Assembly: GCA_009760855.2 (NCBI GenBank)
Contig: WPIO01000033.1
Span: 1,774,501-1,838,500 of the forward strand
Direction: 5' to 3'
DNA from: Cristatella mucedo
Lineage: Eukaryota > Bryozoa > Phylactolaemata > Cristatellidae
DNA length: 64,000 bases
Position 1 is the stretch's first letter; every line of letters begins with the position of its first letter. Shown here piece by piece: positions 1 through 30,900 of this stretch. Position numbers and translations under genes: made by a program. A model generated the notes under the pieces. That model was not told the origin of the DNA. It made no database searches and saw only the letters and a program-made list of their open reading frames with translations.

Positions 1-378
1 CCCTCACATTCACCCCCATTGTTTCTCCATGAGACTCTACTAGAGCTGCCGCCGCCGGAGCCACAGTAATACAACACGCTCGCTTTTCTGAGTCAAATCG
101 TTTAGCTACACTTTGTACGACCTCAAATTTTTTGGAGACCATGCCTTTAGTTCGTATGCTCCCAAAGTCTGGAGCTCACTCCCAACTGACGCCACGACAT
201 CCCCTAACTCACTCTGCGCATGTCACCCCTAACCACGTTATTCATTTTGTTTGTTTATCAAGCATGATTTTACTCACCATTCAATTGAATTTCCCTTTGC
301 AGCAAATGTAAAGCGCCTAGAGAAAGATCAAGTTCTCTGAGGGCGCTTTATCAAGTGCATTATGATTATTATTATAAC
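1..378 (+). mobile_element. LINE-A (CR1/L2-like) 3' fragment
   Basis: The end of the reverse-transcriptase ORF ([11 protein letters not shown]-type region near 135-180), then the LINE-A 3' UTR. The terminal stem-loop AAAGCGCC...GGGCGCTTT follows, with a short ATT tail. Confidence 0.7.
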
Positions 379-389
379 AACATTTGAAA

Positions 390-655
390 ATAAGCTAAAA
401 ACGTACCTTTATCACAGCATTTATTTGGTCCTTGCGATTCGTCCGTTGGTAGCTTATGTGTGATGGCACTGTGCATGCCACATTTACACGTTGATACTGT
501 GCATATCGCCATATCCATGTTTTTCTTGTTGCCATTATACAAGCTACCACTAACCGTTTGATCATGCTTTTTTACAGCACATGTAAAGGGCCTAGAAAGA
601 GATTAAATTTTCTGCGGGCGCATATAAATGTATTGTTATTATTATTATGATATCC
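390..655 (+). mobile_element. LINE-A variant 3' fragment
   Basis: A diverged subfamily 3' UTR ending in a weakened stem-loop (AAAGGGCC...GGGCGCATAT) and (ATT)n. It follows directly after another LINE-A tail. Confidence 0.55.
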
Positions 656-684
656 CTACCGATAACCAAAACTTCATCTCGTGC

Positions 685-870
685 AAAAAAGAGAGAAAGC
701 GGGAAGCATAGTAGAGTCAGGAGGGCAGTTGAAGTAGTGAGTAGTATGGGAGTAGCAGCTCAGGACTGCTGAAAAGCATGCGCTATAGTCGGCAGCAGGA
801 GAGTAGTTGTTGAGTAATAATCGTGGAAGCGAGTTCCACAGTCTAGGACCTGCAGACCCCTTCCTCGAAT
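685..870 (-). mobile_element. LINE-B 3' region fragment, minus
   Basis: Reverse complement of the LINE-B segment seen intact at 45980-46150 (CTCTCCTGCTGCCGACTAT, then ...GACTC...GCTTC). Confidence 0.55.
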
Positions 871-887
871 GCCCTGATGACTAGCCA

Positions 888-1020
888 ACTTCTCACTTTC
901 CCTTTTTTGCGTGAGGTAAACTCGGTTGGTGACCGTATGTGCACCGAAACCAAAGCCGCTTAGGCTTTGAGTTCGCTACACGAAATTCTCACGCCTGACA
1001 CTCACTTAGTCCTCGTGGCC
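888..1020 (+). mobile_element. LINE-B 3' terminal fragment, plus
   Basis: Carries the CCGCTTAGGCTTTGAG and CACTTAGTC blocks of the LINE-B tail, in opposite orientation to the neighbouring 685-870 fragment. Confidence 0.5.
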
Positions 1021-2019
1021 AGTGGTGGAGTCAAGGGGCAGACTGGCTTTTGCTCTCTTCTCTATGCCGAGTTCATACTGAATAAGCACTTTGATTTTCT
1101 GCTACAATTTTTCATTAATTGCGGGTATTTCTCTGACATGAAAGTCTTGCGGGTCTTGCACCCTACATAAAAAGTGTTCACGTTTTGCCACCCTCCCTTA
1201 CTTAATATCCAAGCTCCGCCTCTATTCCTAGCTTTTTGAAGTTACAGATTGTAGTTCGTATACAAACTACACAGACGTAGAAAAAAAACCACTATATTAG
1301 TCCAGCTGTGTATTTGTCTTAGCAGATATTTTGTGTTAGCATACTGGTCTGCATTCTGAATGTCAGATGAAATCTTGACTAGGCGAAAACGCTCACGTGA
1401 GCAATAAACCTAAAATCCTTGCTGGTGAAGTTTAAGGATTTCCAAAGTTTTGCCACTTTACAAGTTAGCATTCAAACAGGACTTTTTTCTTAGATTCATA
1501 TTCTTTTGGAGAGCTTATTGATATAGTGATGCTACCGCCGTCTACGAGACCATCTGCCCAAGGTTCACCGAGGGGTAAACCATAGATATATGCTCCACCA
1601 GCGGACCATTGACGCGCGTGTTCCTACCATCATTGCCTCGACACAAAATCTATACGCAATAACTAAATGTCTTCGCTGGAAGCGCGATGCCAAACTGCCA
1701 CGATCCTTTCGGTAAATTAGCCCAATTTTTTACTATTCTGCATTCCAAACTCCTGGGAATTACCACGGTTGCACAATTATGCTGATCTTGATCAGCTACG
1801 ATCCGTAACTATGCCGCTGCCGCACCTCCAAGATTTCCGGTTTGCTGCGTGCAAGTTACCACGCCCTCTTACCCCTCGTGCCGTAGTCGTATTTGCCCTA
1901 TGAGCATTCACCAGCGGTAACCTGATTGTAACGGCCCATGCTCTGCATTGTGGGTGCTAATGCAGCGCTAGTGGTTGCTGATCCTGGTGAGAGGCGTGAG
2001 TTGCCTGAAGATGCTCGGT
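1021..2019. other. 5' flank of SLCO copy 1
   Basis: No gene or clear repeat. From about 1850 the sequence resembles 24185-24349 upstream of copy 2 (CCACGCCCTC, CCCTATGAGCAT), so this is the left edge of the duplicated unit and probably 5' UTR or promoter. No TATA box or other promoter element could be assigned. Confidence 0.5.
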
Positions 2020-19749
<17,730 letters not shown>

Positions 19750-20159
19750 ACTCTTGAACGATAGGACAGTTTCTCGTGGCCTTTTGCATAATTCTGATGT
19801 GCATCGGTTTGCAGGCATAATATGGGCTGATCTTTCTCACGGCAGCCTGTAAGTGTGCTATGCCATGTTCTCCGAGGGACAAGATGGGACAGCTTTTTTT
19901 TGTTTCTCTTTATTTCTACTTGTAATACATCTTGTCAATGCTGCTGCTAATGCTTCAGCTGTCTCAGACCTGTGGATCAGATGGTAACGCTTGACCTTCT
20001 ATCACATACTTTAATGTATTTCTTTCACTTTACCACATTTGCTTAATTCTGATCATTTCTTGTTGTCAGAACTTGTTTCAGTTGCTTTTGGTGCTATACG
20101 ATTGGTGGATTGCTACTATTTCCGTGTTTTTACTCTTAAAACTATATAATTATATATGT

Positions 20160-20162
20160 ATG

Positions 20163-20205
<43 letters not shown>

Positions 20206-20216
20206 GTGTGTGTGGA
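20160..20216. repeat. (GT)n-rich microsatellite
   Basis: TATATG followed by GT repeats, 3' of SLCO copy 1. Confidence 0.85.
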
Positions 20217-20391
20217 TCTGCATCAAATTGTATCAATATTGTTTTGGATTTTGATGCATAGTTTGTTAATATTTTGTGCTTTATTATGCAGAACTCTACT
20301 GTTGAAGACCCTTCACAATGCATCTGTTTTTTTTACTTTTCTTAACTGATCGCTCTATTAATCCTCATTCTATGACTATGCCCCTTGTTGT

Positions 20392-20399
20392 AATTAAAG
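20392..20399 (+). promoter_or_regulatory. candidate poly(A) signal of SLCO copy 1
   Basis: The variant signal ATTAAA lies about 640 bases after the stop, inside AATTAAAG. The same octamer occurs about 570 bases after the stop of copy 2, and the two 3' flanks are still recognisably paralogous. No AATAAA was noticed nearer. Confidence 0.35.
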
Positions 20400-20708
20400 T
20401 TATCATAGGGGAATGACTTTGTCTTTATCATCCTATAATGTGTGGTAAGCGTTTTTAGTGACTAATTCTCCAACTGACCCTTCATACTCAAATTTGAGCC
20501 TACATGGGATTAGTAATTGATCAACAATAGATTGCTGAGAAATGCAGATAAGCCGTTTGATGTTAATAGCTCTTTTTGAGCAGATTTCAAAGTCTGCTAT
20601 TCCCAAGAGGTGCCACTGCATTTTCACATCTTGTTATTCGTGAGAGTGCTAGCATGTGCACACTGGCTAGTTCAGGTAAAGTATCAGAATGTTGTCACAA
20701 CCGGTAAG

Positions 20709-20709
20709 T

Positions 20710-20740
<31 letters not shown>

Positions 20741-20905
20741 ACGCGCACACACACACTAACACACACATATATATATATATATATATATTCATTTGCATAG
20801 CACCCTATGAGAACTTCATCTCTATTCCCATGCACTTTACATATCCTGCGAGGTTTTAGCCCATGACCTGATTAGATAAAGGAGGGCTACTTACTATGGG
20901 CCAAA
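20709..20905 (-). mobile_element. AT/CA microsatellite plus degenerate tRNA-SINE, minus
   Basis: (AT)n at 20709-20738, CA-rich, then (AT)n to 20787. From 20788 comes the complement of the SINE tail (AGCACCCTATGAGAACTTCATC) and a damaged tRNA-like head ending near GGGCCAAACC. Confidence 0.5.
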
Positions 20906-21999
20906 CCAAAGGCGACTATGTAAGTATTTGCTTTAACCTTGTTGTGGGAGCATAAAATAAGTGCCTGACCTCTTGATTTGTGGTGACACAGACCCTGAGC
21001 AGCATCATGCCATTCTTTTTTCTTAAATTATGCCGTAACAATCGAGAACTGCAACGTCAAGCAAGCAGTCAGAATCGTGATTCGGCGTTCCTGAACATTT
21101 CGAGTGCACAGCCTACTTGTTGTTAGCTCAGTTTTCTGCTTTGCATGTGGTGGTTACCTTGCCCAAAGCTGGTGGATCGATTAACCATGCCTGGCTTAAC
21201 ACTTTGACTACGGATTTTAAAAGCAAGTCATACCCCTATAAAGCAAAGGAACTTGTGGCCTGCTACATGGTGGTTGCCAGCTGAAACCGTGTGCTATAGC
21301 TGGTCGATACTTGAATGCATTAACAATTAGTAGTGTCATTTTAGTTGCTTTAGGGCTCCTTGTGCACCTCTGTCAGGCCATGTGATAGGCCTCATAGGAT
21401 GCTCTTCTGCTAAGCAAGGTAGGTCAGTATTTATATGTAAGCAGACCAATTATGAGGGATGGGTATCAAGTGAGTGAGTGTCAACTAGTTAGTGTAAAGT
21501 GGGTAGCGGAATAAGAGTAGCTCCATAAGTACTTTAAGAAACATTTGGTGTCGGAAGTATTGGATCATTGCTGAGGATCCTTAGCAGTCATTTCGTGCGA
21601 ATCTCATTTCTTGTGACTATATGTGTGAGTGGCACCTCATAAGCATTCCTTTCAATCTAAGCAGCATACGCTCTTCAATGACTTAGTGCCTATGCACTGA
21701 CATGGCTGCTTGCTCTCTTAAAATAGGACTTTCGAGAAAATCTGCTGCAAAGCTTTTTTAAGTTGAGCATTAGTGCTTAGACAAACTTACGTGAAGTGCA
21801 GATAAGTAATGTGCTGAACTTGTGCGAATTGTGGGAACGTGCTTACCCCCCCCCCCATAGCTCCTGGGATAATACTCGTTCCTAGTGAGCAACTAATTTT
21901 TCGTGAGTACTTTTATGGAGATCCTCATTCTTCTGGGTGCAGTTGCATTTGAAGACCGTATTCTTTCGCGACAGTAATCTACTAATAGCTGGCAGCAGT
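20906..21999. other. intergenic, unassigned
   Basis: Nothing recognised. A (C)12 run lies at about 21846-21857. Confidence 0.4.
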
Positions 22000-22620
22000 G
22001 GGGGTAAAAGTAATGCCGAGAGTCCCGTGAAGCAGGTACTTAAGAGAGCCAATGATGGCAGAAGAAATTAACGTACGGTTGGTCTTGAAGATCACAAAAG
22101 GTAACATAGCGATCAGTGTATCACAGATGCAGGGGATGGTTAAATATCAGTGTGGTGATATTGGAAGGCCCGATAGCATTAATAATAAGAATAATAATAA
22201 TGATGCACTTGATAAAGTGGCCTCAGAGAACTCAATCTCTTTCTAGGTGCTTTACATTTGCTGCAAAGGGAAATGCAATTGGATGGTGAGTAATATCATG
22301 CTCGATAAACAAACAACATGAATATGCGAGGAAAGCGAAGGGTTTGCTTTTGTACTCCAGAGTACGGAACTGCCTACAGATGATATGCAGGCTTCTGGTG
22401 CCTTAGCCTTGATTGACGATGTGAGGAATGCACAGGTCGTTCTCTTCCTCTGCCACTATAGCCACGGTGCAACTGCCAAGTTTTGATGTTATGGACTACT
22501 GCTCGGGATACTACTATGCCGGAAAAGCTGCTGTACTACTAAGTTGTCATGTTGCTGACGTCTTAGCTGCGAGTAATGTGGCTATGGATAACTCTTCTTA
22601 CTTGCCCAACGAGGACACTT
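22000..22620 (+). pseudogene. possible second pre-SET-like remnant, split by LINE-A
   Basis: Aligns loosely with 3990-4500: GCCAATGATGGCAGAAGAAAT against GCTAATGACGGTGGTAGGAAC, and AAAGCTGCTGTACTAC against AAAGCTGCTCTACCA. A minus-strand LINE-A tail (22185-22323) interrupts it. There is no intact frame. The assignment depends on that at 3990-4545. Confidence 0.22.
22185..22323 (-). mobile_element. LINE-A 3' end, minus
   Basis: (AAT)n, the stem-loop complement and about 80 bases of 3' UTR, ending AACAACATGAAT. It is a short 5'-truncated copy. Confidence 0.72.
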
Positions 22621-22796
22621 TCCTCAGATGATGTGCATTGCACTGATGTTGTTACGTTGTATATCACTGATTTACTCTGCCTAATATTTCTGCAATGATA
22701 GCGTTGACTTTGCACAAGGGTGCTTGAAATACCGTAATATCTCTGCAAATCCGTGCAGCCACCAGCATGCTCAAGTTGCTGAGCCGATGTGTCATA

Positions 22797-23135
22797 ATAA
22801 TAATAAGAAGAAGAATAAGAATACATTTGTTGTAGCGCCCTCGGAGAACGCAATCTCCTTCTAAGCAATTTATATTTTTTGAAAAGGAAGCATGATCGAA
22901 TGGTTATTGGTATGATCGAATGGCTGGTGGTAGTGTTGTGTTTGTGCGGACAGTCGCTCGCACAGATCAAGACGGCTCAAGCAGATGTCGTTTATTACGG
23001 CAACGCGGAACCGGGCCGCGGTACAGCAGACCCAACAGGTAGCATGCTCAATGAAAACAAGCATAACATGGTTAGAGCTGACATGAACATATTGAGCATG
23101 CAAATATGGTTAGTGGCAGCATGCACAGTGTGATG
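22797..23135 (-). mobile_element. LINE-A 3' end, minus, with internal foreign block
   Basis: AAT/AAG repeats, TAGCGCCCTCGGAGAACGCAATC and the LINE-A 3' UTR. About 70 GC-rich bases at 22965-23035 (GGGCCGCGG) do not belong to the usual UTR. Confidence 0.6.
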
Positions 23136-24349
23136 AAAGCAAATTGATTGGACTTCCTGTTCCGATTGGCAAAAAACTAATTATTCACCGCACTTTGAAA
23201 GTATGCCAGTTGATCGAACCCTTTGAATATTTCTCATCATACCCCATAGATGTGCTACCTAGATGTGGTGCCGACAAAACGTTACAAGCAGGCTCGTCGC
23301 TAATTAGTTTAATAACCAGTCGCCATGTGCTCCAAGTCTTTGTGGATTAACTATACAACATGAGCCTGTGCCTACGACCGGCAAAGGTGTCTTGCGATAG
23401 CTTTATGAGATAATGTCGACAAATATTTGCATATAGCTTTCCATATTTATATGATAATAAAGAGCAAAGCAGCGACAGCTTAGCTTCTCTCGCCAGTTTT
23501 GCATTCCTTTGTTTGCTAGTTTCGTCCTTCCTCTCTCACACTTTCTTTATTGCAATCTTTAGCTTTCACACTGGAAACAAATCTTTGCTCTCCGAACTGG
23601 CATGCTTTCCGTCATTAACCAGCCTCTTAGGAAGGATGAAGCCCGACAGGCAGCTCTCAGTGCCTTCTTTTGACGTTGGCGCCCCCACCTCCCAGCATGA
23701 AAATTGTCCTCGCTTCCAGCCAACATAGGTCCAGTCAACAAGCCTGTTAGATTATCAGCTTTTGCAAGCTAGCTCGCCGATTTGCTTTCCGATAGTTCGA
23801 AGAAAGCTTAAGGTCACGAAAACCTTTTATCCATCAAGAAGCCGGAAGGCCTTGTTTATGTAGCGTAGTCAATGCTAAGGCTTTGTTACTTGAAAGCGTA
23901 ACTATTAGGTAGGCTTACAGTCCTACTGCAGGGAGGCGCCAGTCAATCATAGCACCACCCAAAACTTTGAATAACCAAACCATCCACTTATGCTTAGAGA
24001 TTCGCTGTAGGAGTATGATACCAAAGCCAAACGATAGAATAGCATTCTCACTAGCTCGATTTATGGTAAATTTTTGATAATAAATATCAGGATTAAAATG
24101 GGTATCCAAACAACCCTCGGTTTGAGCTATGTATCGACACCGCTACTGCGGCACTACCTACTCTTCCGTTCAATTACGCGGCCGATGGAGCCACGCCCTC
24201 ATCCCGTGTGGTCGCATGCTCTATGCCCTATGAGCATGTAGCTGTAGTGACCTAGGTGCAAGGTCCCTTGTTTGACATCACTAGTAACCTATTGCGCTTG
24301 GGATTTACTGATCCTCGACTGGGAGGCGCGTATCCCGAGGAGAGGCAGT
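23136..24349. other. intergenic DNA and 5' flank of SLCO copy 2
   Basis: No gene. From about 24185 it is paralogous to the flank of copy 1 and probably contains the promoter and 5' UTR. Confidence 0.45.
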
Positions 24350-24959
24350 ATGTCTGACACCGATGCATTACTGCCAGCTTCAGAAAACAACAGCCCAGCT
24401 CCTGCCGTTCCCGAATCTCGCGGATGCGTAGGAGTGAAGTTCTTCATACTCGTTATGTCTGGCGTGATCTTCATGCAGAGTCTCGTATTCTCTGTCGAAC
24501 CTGCAACGATTACTACCATTCAGAAAGAATACGGTCTCACGAGCTTCCAGACAGGTGTCTGGTTCAGCTGTTTCGAAGTTGGCGAGATTATAGCCGGTCT
24601 GCTCGTGACGTATTTCTCGGGAAGAAGCCATAAGCCTCGTTTGTTAGCCATTAATTTGGCCATAAGTTCGGTGTGCTGCTTGGCGCATGCTCTGCCTCAT
24701 TTCATTATAAGCAGTCACACTCATGACCCAGCATCGGACTCGCTTGGGGGCGACCTTTGTGGATATGTTGCCAGAAATTCGTGTTCCGACGCATCCGGAT
24801 CACATGAAGGGCCAGGTCCAAATGATGTAACAACAGTTTTGGTGATCTACTGTGTGGCTTCATTCTTCTGGGGAGCTGCTTGGGGACCAACGCATGGGCT
24901 GGCGGTAGTTTACATCGACGACAATATGGTTGATAAGTCAAAGACCTCAATTTACATGG
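24350..24959 (+). CDS. SLCO: SLCO copy 2, exon 1 (residues 1-203, TM1-TM4)
   Basis: Starts ATGTCTGACACC and encodes MSDTDALLPASENN..., TM1-TM4 and the HKPR turn. It ends in phase 1 before gtaagc. It lacks one residue relative to copy 1 (CGYVARNSC against CGYVASKNSC). Confidence 0.88.
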
Positions 24960-27900
24960 GTAAGCCTTTGTAATGCTTCGGGGTTCATAATTTGAAGTTT
25001 CTTATTTTCTAAAAGATAAATTCAATGTGTACAGCGTGTGTTTCAACGAAATATGCATTGAGGTAGATTTGCTGTGCAGCTTTTAAATTGATTAAATCCA
25101 GGGTAATACCGTCCTGTACGATGCCTTCAACGCTCTCATTCTTCGAGGTAGACCATAAAAAATGCTGCAGTTATTTCGATTCGCTTTCACCATTGTCATT
25201 GCCCTGGCTTAGTGGCTCGTGGTAGGGTCATGTTAAATAACGTTTCGCACAATCGCTACTTCGTCCGACTAGTCTGCTGTGCCAAAGTGATCTGCGCTGT
25301 GCTATCCATTTCATTCTGTTTGTTTTTCAAGCATGATTTTACTTACCATTCAATTGCATTTCACTTTGCAGCAAATGTAAAGCGCTTAGAAAGAGATTAA
25401 GTTTTCTGAGGGCGCTTTATCAAGTGCATTATTATTATTACTATTATTTGATATACAGCCGTGTTTTGCTGACGTCATTTTAGCAATAACGTATTGTTTT
25501 GTGACTAAGCCGCCTGCCCACCAAAACAAGGATCATATCTGACAGTCATCCAGCTTCCCTATTTTGGCATAAGAGGCTTACCAGTGCAAGCACATCTGGG
25601 CGTTCCACCTGGTCAATATTGGCTAGCAGATGATAGTGGCAGTCGTTTCTGGCCTGTCACCAGCCGCCAACTTAGTGATCACACCAACCGCTGCTTACTT
25701 TCGGTGGCTCCTAGATTAGAGAGGAATAATTTCCCAGAGCATTTGGCAGATCTCACCTCTGCACTGAGGCTTTATCGAGAGTTTCTATGGGTCTTCCCTC
25801 ACTGTAGCTAATCAAGATAACTTTAACTGATAGTGGACGTTTTGTCCAGATGCCGTGCCCTTCATTGTCAACCGTTCCATCTGCAGGCCACAGAGCTGCA
25901 AAACCAGATGAGGCTTTGGCTATTTTGATGAGTGTCATCGAATCATCATTCCTTTATTCTTTATTCTATGCATAAGATAGTCTCGAAAGTGTTGCTGTGA
26001 TTGCTTAGAATAAAATCTTATTGATAACACCTAGGCTTCTCAATCCTAAACGTTGCAACTGTCTCGTTACACCACTTATCACCGGCCTACACTTTCTTCT
26101 CATCTAGCAGTTTTTGACGTCATGGTTCTGTCACTCAGTTTTAGGTCACTTCATTCACTTACTCCGACAAACCAATCTGAAATTCTTCATCGGGCTTCCC
26201 ATAGTACTACCTGCATTTCCGAAATTTTACTTGGTTGTACCTCTAACCAACTTCAAATCCTTTGGAGACATGCCTTCAGCTCATATGCTCCCAAACCCTA
26301 GTACTCACTACCGACTGGCCTTACCCTGACTTTACATTTAAAAAGGCTCGAAAAACCCATCTGTTCCTCATGCCACTTGCTCTATCTGTGTGCATTGTCC
26401 TTTGTGTGACTAAGCATGCTGAAATTGAGCATATTATGCCTCACCAATTGATTGTCTTTTCCGCATATGTATTGCTTAAGATCTTGCTACCTTTGCAGCA
26501 AATGTAAAGTGCCTAGAAAGAGATTCGATTCTCTGAGGGCGCTATATCAAATTCATTTTTGTTATTAAAAAGAAATTTAGTTGTATTGTGGCCCCATATA
26601 GAATTATTATTATTGATGTTAATACTATATTCATTGGGTAAGGAATTATTACAATCTGCCATGAGACCGATGTGCAGTAGCCTTGTTTTTTACCCAGAAG
26701 GTAAGGTACTTGCTCTTTATGACCCAGGTCGTGGGTTCGAGAACTGCAGTAGGCTATCCTTTACTGCCTATCCAAGCGATGATGATAACCGTTAAGGCTC
26801 ATCTGCCACTATACAAATGAGGGCTGTTACATCAGCTGACCTTTATTTATTATTGATTACCTGTCATGCTCAGCTTGTCTTTTTGGACCTGTGCATGCTT
26901 CAGTGCATGTTACTAGCCAGTGGTCCTGCTAACCTGTGGTCATTAGTATCTTCTTTTATGATTTGCATGCTAATGTGTGCTTCTGCATGCTTTTGTAACC
27001 ATGATACCTTGCATAATAATATTAATAAGGCCTTTATATAGCCTCCTAATAGAACTTGTTTAGGCTCTTTACATACATAGTGCTCTAAAAGTAGAATATC
27101 ATTTGATCAGTGATAACATGCACAGTTTCAGCACCCCGGAGCACTCATATTGGACCACCAAATGCTGTGAGGAACAGGAATGTTGTTAGCTAAATGCTGT
27201 CAAGTCAGGGAATGTCATGACGTCAGTTGGGATAGAGTTCCAGGCTGTGGTAGCGTAAAAACTAATGGCAAGGTCTTCAAAGAATTTGACGTTGATTCGA
27301 AGCACAGCTAAGCGGCTTTAGTCGGAAGAGCTGGTCGTACGATTCATAACTTCATTAGGGAGTAGTTCTGGTGAGTAGGCTGGATCAAGAGAATAAAGGG
27401 AACTACATGTGAGTGGAAAAATCTTGCTCGAAGTCGATACGGTGCTTGATAGGGAGCAGTGCAGGTCGGCAAGAAGTGGTGTAATGGGGCAATTTCGACA
27501 CTCACGACAGATAAGCCAGGCTGTAAGAGCCTTATTGCTTAGACCACAAGACCTGCAAGCAGTGAGTCCCAGAAATCGAGGAGGAATGTCACAATTTTGT
27601 GGGCCGACCAACTTCGATGTGCCATCCCTGTTTAAGCAGGGCCAAAATTTCGAAATGCTATGCAGCTGAAAGGAGGCAGACTTGACTGTGGACCTGATGT
27701 GGTCGTTTATTAAAACGTTATTTTGACAAAGGATGCACAGATTTCGTGAAGATGGCACAGAAGATATGCTCCCTGAGTCCATTTTGAGGGTTAGGTTTTC
27801 CAATATCCTGGTAAAGCCAGGTTTACCTATAACTGTCAAGTTATGGTCATATGGTCATTTGATTTGAGAAATTGTGTTGCCATCTAAGAGCTAGTGTCAT

Positions 27901-30900
27901 TAACCCTTGGTTAGTGTAATGTATCTCCATCTGTAACTCCACAAAGTCATAAAGACCATGTGGGTGTTATGCAGGAGAATTTTGTATAGCGCACGACTTC
28001 GTCTCACGCAACAAAGAAAAAGTGGGAAGCATAGCAGAGTCAGGAGAGCAGTTGAGGTAGTGAGTAGCATAGAAGTAGCAGCTCAGGACCGCTGAAAAGG
28101 ATGTGCCATAGTCGGCAGTAGGAGAGTAGTTGTCGTTGCGTAAGAAAAGTGCGCATCTCTTACAATAAGATGTAAGTTGTAGTACCTCTAGATATTTAGT
28201 TGTCATAATTAAGGAGGTATTTATCCCACTTATCGTTGTTATTATTAGTATTGCTATTAATATTATCACAATCTTAGCAACTGCTTAATTTTAGTTTGGC
28301 CCTATTCATTCCTTTGCCTATTCATTATTCTTTATATAGTGACCATAGCACACGCCATGTACATTTTTTTGCCATAGACTCAATCACTCTGTTGATTTTC
28401 ACCAGAGCAGTATCTGTACTTGGTGGGGCTTTTATGCTGTGTTGTTGGCCCAGATTATCGGTGCAAAACTCCACAGCTAGGCTTGTCTGTCGTGAGCATC
28501 GCAGCTGCCACATCACACCACTTCTTGCCGACCTGCACTGGCTACCAGCCAAGCAACGGATTGACTTCAAGGTTTTGTCGCTCACTTTTAGGTCACTTCA
28601 TTCTTTGGCTCCAGCCTATCTCTCAGATCTACTCCCCCACCAGGCCAAGCATCGTACCACCTGCTTTTCGGAATCCAACAGTTTACCAATACGTCGTGCA
28701 AACCTCAAATCCTTTGGAGACCGTGCATTTAGTTCGTATGCTTCCAGAGCCTGGAACTCCCTCCCGACTTGCGTCAGAACATCCCCTGACTTGACCACAT
28801 TTAAAAAGAACTTAAAAACACACCTATGTAGGACAGCATTTAGTGGGTCCCTGTGATTCGTCCTTCATGTGCTTATGCTGACACTGTGCATGCTGCCACT
28901 AACCACACTTGCATGCTGACCCTGTGCATGTCACCCCTAACCATGTTATTCATGTTGTTTATAAAGCATGTTATTACTTTATTCTTATTATAGCAATTAT
29001 AGCAATTCTTATTATACTTTATATTTATATTGTTATTACTCAGCATTCAATCGCCTTTCCCTTTGCAGCAAATGTAAAGCGCCTAGAAAGAGATTGAGTT
29101 CTCTGAGGGCGCTTTATCAAGTGCATTATTATTATTGTTATCAGCTGGCCTTCGCCCTCGGTGGTATGTTCTGCTGTAGAGTGGTATAAATTAAATCTGC
29201 TTTGCTTTTCTGTTATCACAAGTTGATTATCTAAGCCAGTGGCTCTCAACCTTCCTAATGCCACAACTCTTTAATACAATTCCTCAGGTTGTGCCGACCC
29301 CCAACCATAAAATTGTGTGCAAAATGTGGAAATGCATGTTTTCCGATGGTCTTAGGCCACCCCTGTGAAAGGGTCATTCGACCCCAAAGGGGTGGCGACC
29401 CACATGTTGAGAACTGCTGATCTAGACAGTTAATCCATGCACCCCATCACTTTAGCTTCAAAGCCTGCTAGGTACACCAGCTAAGGCAGTAGCCTCATTG
29501 GTTGGCTCGGCCTGTAGGCCCTTGGGAGTTATTCTGTATGAATAAGGTAATCATTATTCTCACACTTCATAGTTGCATGAATCATTTCATTTGTGCACGT
29601 GGGACTAGAATGAAGAAAGCTTCTTTTAAAGTGAGCAAGGTCGGAACATCCATGAGATTAAGGAGCCGCTGCTGATACCGATGTCCCCTGGTAGATGTGG
29701 CTCAGTTGACTACTCTTACTCAAGCTATGAGTAATTTAGCTGTCAGGCGTAGCTTAAAATATTGATTCGGTAGACAGTCCACAGTTCAACTGAATGAATG
29801 TAATATGCTTGCTTGCAGCTGCCACCATCGCTGCTGCTGGCATTGTGGCATTTAGTCGTGGCAAGCATTGTAATGCAATTCTGTGTATGTGTGTTTTTTC
29901 AGGCGCCTACTATGCGATGGGCTACATCGGACCCCTTGCAGGTTATGGCCTTGCCGCTCTGACACTCATTTTTCCTGTAAATCTGCACGGTGAGTGGCGC
30001 TATAAAAGTGGTGCGATAAACCAGAGCCTTGTTCTGTTGTGGTTCTGTTATTCCACGGCCTTTATCGTATGAATATGCATATGCATTTTCACCTGCAACT
30101 CGACAAGGGCATAAAGGCAAAGCAATTGCTAATGTTGCCGAGTTTTATATATCGTGACTTAGTGTGAACAGCTTACCGCCCGATCGTTATCTTACTCCAT
30201 AGCCGATATTGTGGAGCATAGCAGAAGTATGCCTACTGTTGTAGCTACTGTGATGAAGCCAACCGATGCTAACTGGATCGGTGCCTGGTGGCTTGGTTAT
30301 GTAATCAGCGCATCGATCATGGCAGCACTGACAATACCTCTGCTTCTGTTTCCACGCTCCATGTCACAACCCAGGATCGTTACACAATCCTGCTATGACT
30401 GTTTTAACAGCAAACCAGAAGGCGCTCGTCTGCTGCCAGCCGTGCCTACGGCCGACGGCTCAATCACAAGCATTAACACATCTTTGCAAGAATCAGCTAC
30501 AGCTACGGATGAAGATGAAGACTCCTGCAAAGAGGAGCTGCCTACCCTGAAGCGTAAGTGGAGTTAGTGGAGTATGTCTCCTTATAAGTTTAACTATGTT
30601 TGTTGCAGCATTCGTGTAACAGCACTCAAATTGAATGCCGAGAAAAACTAACTTACTGGTTGTAAGCAAACCGATTGTGACTCAGAAAGTAGAATTTGCT
30701 GACCCTCAGAATAGGTTCGACCAGCATATCTCCTGTAGAATTTGCTTGTTGTAAATTGACGCTTTATGGCACGACATTAGCTCCGAAGTCAAATTTGCCT
30801 ACTTTGAGCTGTGTAGCATTTTAACAAATTTGCCCTGCTTAAACAGGGATACCACATCCAAATTGGTCCATGCATGTGTGACATCGTGTCTTAACTTTTG

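Noticed and set aside
28296-28856. 186-codon frame as a host gene
   Set aside because: The sequence is the C-terminal end of a LINE reverse transcriptase with its 3' UTR, stem-loop and (ATT)n tail. The same applies to 43361-43846, 15427-15831 and 45127-45483.
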